Assembly: GCA_904420055.1 (NCBI GenBank)
Contig: CAJFTV010000076.1
Location: 1-10,368, forward strand
Reading direction: 5' to 3'
DNA length: 10,368 nucleotides
From: Candidatus Alloscillospira gallinarum
Lineage (GTDB): Bacteria; Bacillota; Clostridia; Oscillospirales; Oscillospiraceae
This document shows, one piece after another, positions 6,129 through 10,368 of this stretch. The notes under the pieces were generated by a model. That model was given only the letters and a program-made list of their open reading frames with translations. It was not told the origin of the DNA and made no database searches. Position 1 is the first letter of the stretch. Every line of letters starts with the position of its first letter. A program made the position numbers and the translations under genes.

Positions 6129-6170
6129 CGCTTTCGGAAAACGCAGTAAAATATACACATTTGGTATCGG

Positions 6171-6187
6171 ACCGGGCGCCGGTTTTA
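6171..6187 (+). terminator. Short GC-rich dyad with T run, weak terminator or operator
   Basis: ACCGG (6171-6175) and CCGGT (6179-6183) form a perfect 5-bp inverted repeat with a GCG centre, followed by TTTAT. It lies 42 bases after truA and within the -32 to -20 stretch of the next promoter. It could be a weak terminator for the truA operon or a protein-binding dyad; the sequence does not decide between them. Confidence 0.35.
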
Positions 6188-6196
6188 TGGTATAAT
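6188..6196 (+). promoter_or_regulatory. Extended -10 promoter of the DUF5711-CvpA-clpE operon
   Basis: TGGTATAAT (6188-6196) is a perfect extended -10. The -35 region at 17-base spacing (CGGACC) is poor and lies partly in a GC-rich dyad. The predicted start is near 6203, giving a leader of about 59 bases before the DUF5711 gene. Confidence 0.65.
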
Positions 6197-6214
6197 AACC
6201 GCAGAACGGTTATT
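6194..6214. promoter_or_regulatory. Perfect 8-bp inverted repeat centred on the predicted transcription start
   Basis: AATAACCG (6194-6201) and CGGTTATT (6207-6214) are exact inverted copies around CAGAA. The left arm shares three bases with the -10 and the centre falls at the predicted +1, a usual place for a repressor operator. In RNA it would be a hairpin at the 5' end or, for read-through from truA, a terminator-like stem without a good U tract. Confidence 0.45.
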
Positions 6215-6261
6215 GTATTGTACGTACTGCCGCGTAAAAAATTACTTTCAGGAATTTTGCT

Positions 6262-7356
6262 ATGGGTAAAAGCAGAAAAAGAAAAAATAAAAGATTTGTG
6301 GTAATTCTGGCGGTGGCAGCTGCCGTTATAGTGGCAGCCGTTGTGACGTTTTTGGGACTTTACCGCGCGGGTGTCTTTGACGCCTCGCAGAGCACGTCGG
6401 ATTATTACTACTCGGCGGACAACATGGGACTGTACACCGCGGTGGGCGACGGTTTTGCCGCGGTTTCCGGTTCGGAGCTGCAGGTGTTTGACAAGGCCGG
6501 GAACCTGACCGTAAATAAGAGTTTTATCATGACCCAGCCAAGGGTTGTCTCGGGAGGCGACCTGGCTCTGGCGTATGACGCCGGGGGACAGGCGGCGGAA
6601 ATATTCTCTGACAGCGGAATTATAAATAGCATTAACGTCTCCGGAAATATAATATCCGGCAAAATAAATGAAAACGGCTACACTGCCCTTTGTGTCCAGG
6701 AGACGGGATATAAAGGAGTTGTATACGTTTACAACGCGAAGGGTGAGGAGATATTTGAATGGCTGTCTGGAAGCGCCTATGTGATGACGGCGGCGGTGTC
6801 TCCGGACAACAGATATCTGTCCGTGCTGTCATATACTGAAGCCGGGACGAGAGTTACAAAGCTTCGCCTGTCTGATGAGGACTACAGGGAGGACTATGAG
6901 ATTCCGCAGGTTGTGGGAATTGATACGGATTTTGCCGGGAGCGACATACTTGTGCTGACGGGTGATGTGCTGTATCATATAGATGGAAGCGGCAATATAA
7001 CCGAGATGTATAATTTTACCGGCAAATATTTAAATGCGTATGTGCTTGGAGAGACGGCCACGCTTGTTCTGCGGCAGCATCAGGCGGGCGGCGTGAGCGA
7101 AATTATCTCCGTAGAGGAGGACGGCGCCGTAAACGGCACGCAGACAGTAGACGGCAGTGTTGCGGCACTTGACGCAAACGACAGATATACGGCTGTGCTG
7201 ACAGACGGCGAGCTCAGGATTTATGACATTACGCTGCGAGAGCAGATTGCATATTACGAGGTCACCGGAGGGCTTGAAGTGATAATAAGGGAAAAAGGGG
7301 ACGCTATTGTGGCAATGCGCCACTCAGCCCATGTATATCCGGCGGACACAAAATAG
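6262..7356 (+). CDS. DUF5711 family membrane-anchored beta-propeller-like protein
   Basis: Function unknown. The 364-residue protein has a lysine- and arginine-rich N terminus (MGKSRKRKNKR), one hydrophobic helix at about 12-34 (VVILAVAAAVIVAAVVTFLGLY), and a large remainder rich in short beta strands with repeated Gly-Asp/Asn turns and YLSVLSYTEAG- or YTAVLTDGELRIYD-like blades, suggesting a WD40-like or PQQ-like propeller outside the membrane. No catalytic residues are evident. The positive-inside rule places the propeller outside the cell, anchored by an uncleaved signal. ATG has AGGA (6250-6253) upstream at eight bases. It is followed after 29 bases by a CvpA-family gene, a pairing seen in related Clostridia under the name DUF5711; the family assignment is from memory of that pairing and fold. 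Confidence 0.75.
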   Translation: MGKSRKRKNKRFVVILAVAAAVIVAAVVTFLGLYRAGVFDASQSTSDYYYSADNMGLYTAVGDGFAAVSGSELQVFDKAGNLTVNKSFIMTQPRVVSGGDLALAYDAGGQAAEIFSDSGIINSINVSGNIISGKINENGYTALCVQETGYKGVVYVYNAKGEEIFEWLSGSAYVMTAAVSPDNRYLSVLSYTEAGTRVTKLRLSDEDYREDYEIPQVVGIDTDFAGSDILVLTGDVLYHIDGSGNITEMYNFTGKYLNAYVLGETATLVLRQHQAGGVSEIISVEEDGAVNGTQTVDGSVAALDANDRYTAVLTDGELRIYDITLREQIAYYEVTGGLEVIIREKGDAIVAMRHSAHVYPADTK

Positions 7357-7385
7357 CATAAAAGAGGCATCTGAAAGGGGAACAT

Positions 7386-8084
7386 ATGATTAAATGGATT
7401 ATAGTGCTGGCGTTTTTAGGGATAATCGCCCTTTGCACGTGGAGAGGATATAAAAGCGGAATAGTCAGAAGTGTATTTGCAATCCTGGCGATAGTAATAT
7501 CGATTTATGCTGCGAGCCTTATTGCCGGCATTTACAACGAGGAATTTGATGGAATGATAAAGCCGTTTCTCTCCGGAATGGTGGATACCGCCGGCTCGGC
7601 AGTGCGCAGCGGCGAGAATACCGTTGTAAAGGTTGAAGACGGAGACAGGGAAGATGTTTACAAAATGAGCTACGCCGTAATGCGGGAGCTTGGACTTGCG
7701 GACAATGCGGCGGACAAAATAGCCCATGAGGTTGAAGAAGAGACAAAAAATGTAAACCAGGATATGTATAATCTCATATCAGATAAAGTCTGTCAGAGGG
7801 TTGCTTATGTGGCCGTGTTTTACATATGCTTTATATTAATCGCCATAATTTTTGCGGTGGTGGGCAACCTTATAAATCTCTCGTTTGAAATACCCGGAGC
7901 GGGAATTGCAGAGCCGATTGTAGGCGCCGTTTTGGGACTTGTGAGAGGACTGATGCTCGTATATACAATAGCGATGATATTCAGATATACCGGAATATTC
8001 TTAAAGGACAATTTCACAGATAATTTCGGTATACTCCATGCCATCTCTAATACAAACCCAATAGCGGGGATAATCGGCATGTAA
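7386..8084 (+). CDS. CvpA family membrane protein
   Basis: A 232-residue integral membrane protein with four predicted helices at about 3-18, 26-49, 139-163 and 174-199. The start MIKWIIVLAFLGIIALCTWRGYKSGIVRSV has the glycine-rich RGYKSG turn between helices 1 and 2 that marks CvpA/colicin V production proteins. A charged segment at 75-130 separates helix pairs and is probably outside or amphipathic. In E. coli CvpA is linked to colicin V export and envelope robustness; the molecular role is not settled and cannot be inferred here. ATG follows AAGGGG closely. It sits between the DUF5711 gene (29-base gap) and the Clp ATPase gene (35-base gap) and is probably co-transcribed with both. Confidence 0.85.
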   Translation: MIKWIIVLAFLGIIALCTWRGYKSGIVRSVFAILAIVISIYAASLIAGIYNEEFDGMIKPFLSGMVDTAGSAVRSGENTVVKVEDGDREDVYKMSYAVMRELGLADNAADKIAHEVEEETKNVNQDMYNLISDKVCQRVAYVAVFYICFILIAIIFAVVGNLINLSFEIPGAGIAEPIVGAVLGLVRGLMLVYTIAMIFRYTGIFLKDNFTDNFGILHAISNTNPIAGIIGM

Positions 8085-8119
8085 ATTTTACCCCGCATTA
8101 AGAATCAGAGGTAATGAAT

Positions 8120-10368
8120 ATGCACCCTACAATATGTAACAGATGCAAAAAAAACGTCGCAGTGATTTTTGTGACGAAGGTTGAAAACGGAGTTTCAACA
8201 AACGAAGGGCTGTGCCTCAAGTGTGCCCGTGAGCTGAAAATCAAGCCTGTTGAGGACCTGATGCAGAAGATGAACCTCACAGACGAGGACCTTGATAATC
8301 TCACAGACGAGATGATGGAGGCCATGTCCACAATCGACGGCAGCCTTATGCCCCGGGACGACCAGCCAGAGAGCGACGAGGACGACGGCAGCAGGACTGC
8401 CACATTCCCGTTTTTAAACAGGCTTTTCGGCGGAAATCAGGGGGACAGCGGCGAAAAACCCGGCGGTGGCTTTGCCGGGGGCCCCGGTCCAGGGCAGAAG
8501 CCCGGCGGACGGGAAAAGGACAAGAAAAACAAATTTTTGGACAATTACTCAATTTCTCTGACCGACAGGGCGCGCTCAGGCCAGCTTGACAGGCTTATAG
8601 GCCGTGAGAGCGAAATTGAACGGGTAATCCAGATACTCAACAGGCGGCAGAAAAACAATCCGTGCCTAATTGGTGAGCCGGGCGTGGGCAAGACCGCTAT
8701 AGCGGAGGGGCTTGCAAAGCGTATTGTGGACAAAAGAGTGCCGTTTAAGCTCCAGGACAAGGAGATACACCTTTTAGACCTCACCGCGCTTGTGGCAGGC
8801 ACACAGTTCCGCGGACAGTTTGAGGGCAGAATGAAGGGCCTCATTGAAGAGGTGAAGAAAAAGGGAAATGTTATCCTCGTAATTGACGAGGTGCACAATC
8901 TCGTGGGCGCCGGAGACGCCGAGGGCTCCATGAATGCCGCTAATATTTTAAAGCCTGCCCTGTCCCGCGGCGAGATACAGGTAATAGGCGCTACGACATT
9001 TAACGAGTACCGCAAGAGCATAGAAAAGGATACCGCTTTAGAGCGCCGGTTTCAGCCCGTGACGGTAAACGAGCCCTCAATTGAGGACACGGTTAAGATA
9101 ATCATGGGTATAAAGGAGTACTATGAGAAGTATCACAGCGTTGTAATATCGGACGAAATTGCCCGTCAGGCGGTGGTGCTGTCTGAGCGGTATATTACAG
9201 ACAGGTTTTTGCCAGACAAGGCGATTGACCTTATAGACGAGGCGTGTTCTGACCTAAACCTTAAGAGCGAGATAATAGCGAAAAGAGACGCGCTTTTAAA
9301 GGAAAAGGCCGATGTGACGCGTGAGAGAGAGATGATACTCTCAAAGGCCGTAGACAGCGCGGACTATGAGCGCCTTGCGGAGCTGCGCAGCATTGACATG
9401 CGATTAATGCAGGAGATTGACGAAATAGACAAGGGCGGACTGCCTGAACTCAAAATTGACAACCTTGCAAGGGTAATTGAGCTGTGGACGCATATTCCGG
9501 CCAGCAGCATAAAAGAAGATGAGTATAAGCGTCTGGCGGAGCTTGACAAGCGGCTAAAGGCACATATAATCGGTCAGGACGAGGCAGTTGACGCCGTATG
9601 CGCCGCGATAAAGCGGAACAGAATAGGCATTTCCCCGAAGCACAAGCCCGCGTCGTTTATTTTCATAGGCTCCACGGGTGTTGGCAAGACAGAGCTTGTA
9701 AAAAGGCTCGCAGAGGATATGTTTGACACGCCGGAGTCCTTGATCCGTCTTGACATGTCGGAGTTTATGGAAAAGCACACGGTTTCCCGCCTCGTGGGCT
9801 CGCCTCCGGGATACGTGGGATATGACGAGGCAGGACAGCTCACGGAGAAGATACGCAGAAAGCCATACAGCGTTATCCTGTTTGATGAGATTGAAAAGGC
9901 ACACCCGGACGTTATGAATATTCTGCTACAGATTCTGGACGACGGCAGGATAACCGACGCACACGGGCGCACGGTAAACTTTGAAAATACAATTATAATC
10001 ATGACCACAAACGCCGGAAGCAACAACACCGACGGCGCGGTGGGCTTTAACCGCTCAGTGAGTGAACAGGGCAAGGAAAAGGCAATGAAGGCCCTGAAAG
10101 ATTTCCTGAGGCCTGAATTTATAAACAGAGTTGACGAGATTGTCCACTTCAACCACCTGACGGAGGAGAACTTTAAGCAGATTGCGCGGCTGATGATGAA
10201 TGAGCTCCACGACTCCATGGCGGAAAAGGGCATGAATCTCATGTACAGCGACAGCGTAATTCAGTGGCTGTGCGACAAGGCGTATTCCATAACTTACGGG
10301 GCAAGAAATCTCCGCCGCACAATACAGCACGAGATAGAGGACAAAATTGCAAACGTGGTGATATCAAA
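8120..10368 (+). CDS. clpE: ClpE-like zinc-finger AAA+ unfoldase (3' end beyond window)
   Basis: Predicted HSP100 ATPase that unfolds proteins for ClpP. The open frame runs 749 codons from ATG 8120 (AGAGG at eight bases) to the right edge, so the end is missing. In place of the double Clp N-domain there is a CxxC-CxxC zinc finger (Cys6, Cys9, Cys32, Cys35), then a helical acidic segment (about 45-95) and a Gly/Pro-rich linker (about 104-137). AAA1 has Walker A GEPGVGKT (185-192) and Walker B Asp256-Glu257. A UVR-like coiled coil (about 408-428, DYERLAELR) forms the middle domain. AAA2 has Walker A GSTGVGKT (517-524), Asp589-Glu590, a ClpP-docking VGF loop (641-643), the NRVDE box and a GAR sensor 2 (Arg729). 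This matches ClpE rather than ClpC or ClpB. No CtsR or McsA/McsB gene is adjacent. Confidence 0.92.
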   Translation, partial: MHPTICNRCKKNVAVIFVTKVENGVSTNEGLCLKCARELKIKPVEDLMQKMNLTDEDLDNLTDEMMEAMSTIDGSLMPRDDQPESDEDDGSRTATFPFLNRLFGGNQGDSGEKPGGGFAGGPGPGQKPGGREKDKKNKFLDNYSISLTDRARSGQLDRLIGRESEIERVIQILNRRQKNNPCLIGEPGVGKTAIAEGLAKRIVDKRVPFKLQDKEIHLLDLTALVAGTQFRGQFEGRMKGLIEEVKKKGNVILVIDEVHNLVGAGDAEGSMNAANILKPALSRGEIQVIGATTFNEYRKSIEKDTALERRFQPVTVNEPSIEDTVKIIMGIKEYYEKYHSVVISDEIARQAVVLSERYITDRFLPDKAIDLIDEACSDLNLKSEIIAKRDALLKEKADVTREREMILSKAVDSADYERLAELRSIDMRLMQEIDEIDKGGLPELKIDNLARVIELWTHIPASSIKEDEYKRLAELDKRLKAHIIGQDEAVDAVCAAIKRNRIGISPKHKPASFIFIGSTGVGKTELVKRLAEDMFDTPESLIRLDMSEFMEKHTVSRLVGSPPGYVGYDEAGQLTEKIRRKPYSVILFDEIEKAHPDVMNILLQILDDGRITDAHGRTVNFENTIIIMTTNAGSNNTDGAVGFNRSVSEQGKEKAMKALKDFLRPEFINRVDEIVHFNHLTEENFKQIARLMMNELHDSMAEKGMNLMYSDSVIQWLCDKAYSITYGARNLRRTIQHEIEDKIANVVIS

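Noticed and set aside
6120..6146. Inverted repeat CTGCGTT/AACGCAG at the end of truA as an intrinsic terminator
   Set aside because: The 7-bp stem has a 13-base loop, overlaps the truA stop codon and is followed by TAAAATATAC rather than a T run.
9574..10242. Minus-strand 222-residue open frame
   Set aside because: Antisense of the AAA2 domain of the Clp ATPase; low-complexity Ser/Ile-rich shadow.

Overview
The window looks like chromosomal housekeeping DNA from an anaerobic Bacillota, most likely class Clostridia (an Oscillospiraceae- or Ruminococcus-like gut lineage). The grounds are a group II ECF transporter core next to truA, a DUF5711-CvpA gene pair, a ClpE-type zinc-finger Clp ATPase, AGGAGG-like ribosome binding sites, GTG and TTG starts, and extended -10 promoters. 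This placement is inference from gene content; no 16S rRNA or marker phylogeny was available.

Left part (1-1568, minus strand) is a trans-translation locus read right to left: smpB, then a cyclophilin-type peptidyl-prolyl isomerase whose start overlaps the smpB stop, then ssrA (tmRNA, 155-515) with a terminator hairpin beyond its 3' end. SmpB and tmRNA together rescue stalled ribosomes. The outermost 125 bases hold no gene, but carry short direct repeats and a hairpin next to the tmRNA 3' end, a classic integration site for mobile elements.

A 337-base divergent intergenic region (1569-1905) carries an extended -10 promoter reading left into smpB and a strong TTGACG-17-TATAAT promoter reading right. 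The right-hand promoter begins a tight operon: an RlmI/RlmK-like methyltransferase without a PUA domain, ecfA1, ecfA2, ecfT and truA (1906-6128). EcfA1, EcfA2 and EcfT form the shared energising module for vitamin and metal uptake. No substrate-binding S component is present, so it must be encoded elsewhere. TruA makes pseudouridine in tRNA anticodon stem-loops.

After a 133-base gap with an extended -10 promoter and two dyads, a second operon begins: a membrane-anchored beta-propeller-like protein (DUF5711), a four-helix CvpA-family membrane protein, and a ClpE-like AAA+ unfoldase that runs off the right edge. Its VGF loop predicts partnership with ClpP.

I see no CRISPR array, insertion sequence, phage gene or toxin-antitoxin pair, and no clearly new system. 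The points most worth checking are the DUF5711-CvpA-ClpE linkage, the isomerase inside the trans-translation locus, the Asn-rich tmRNA tag, and the repeats beside the tmRNA 3' end.
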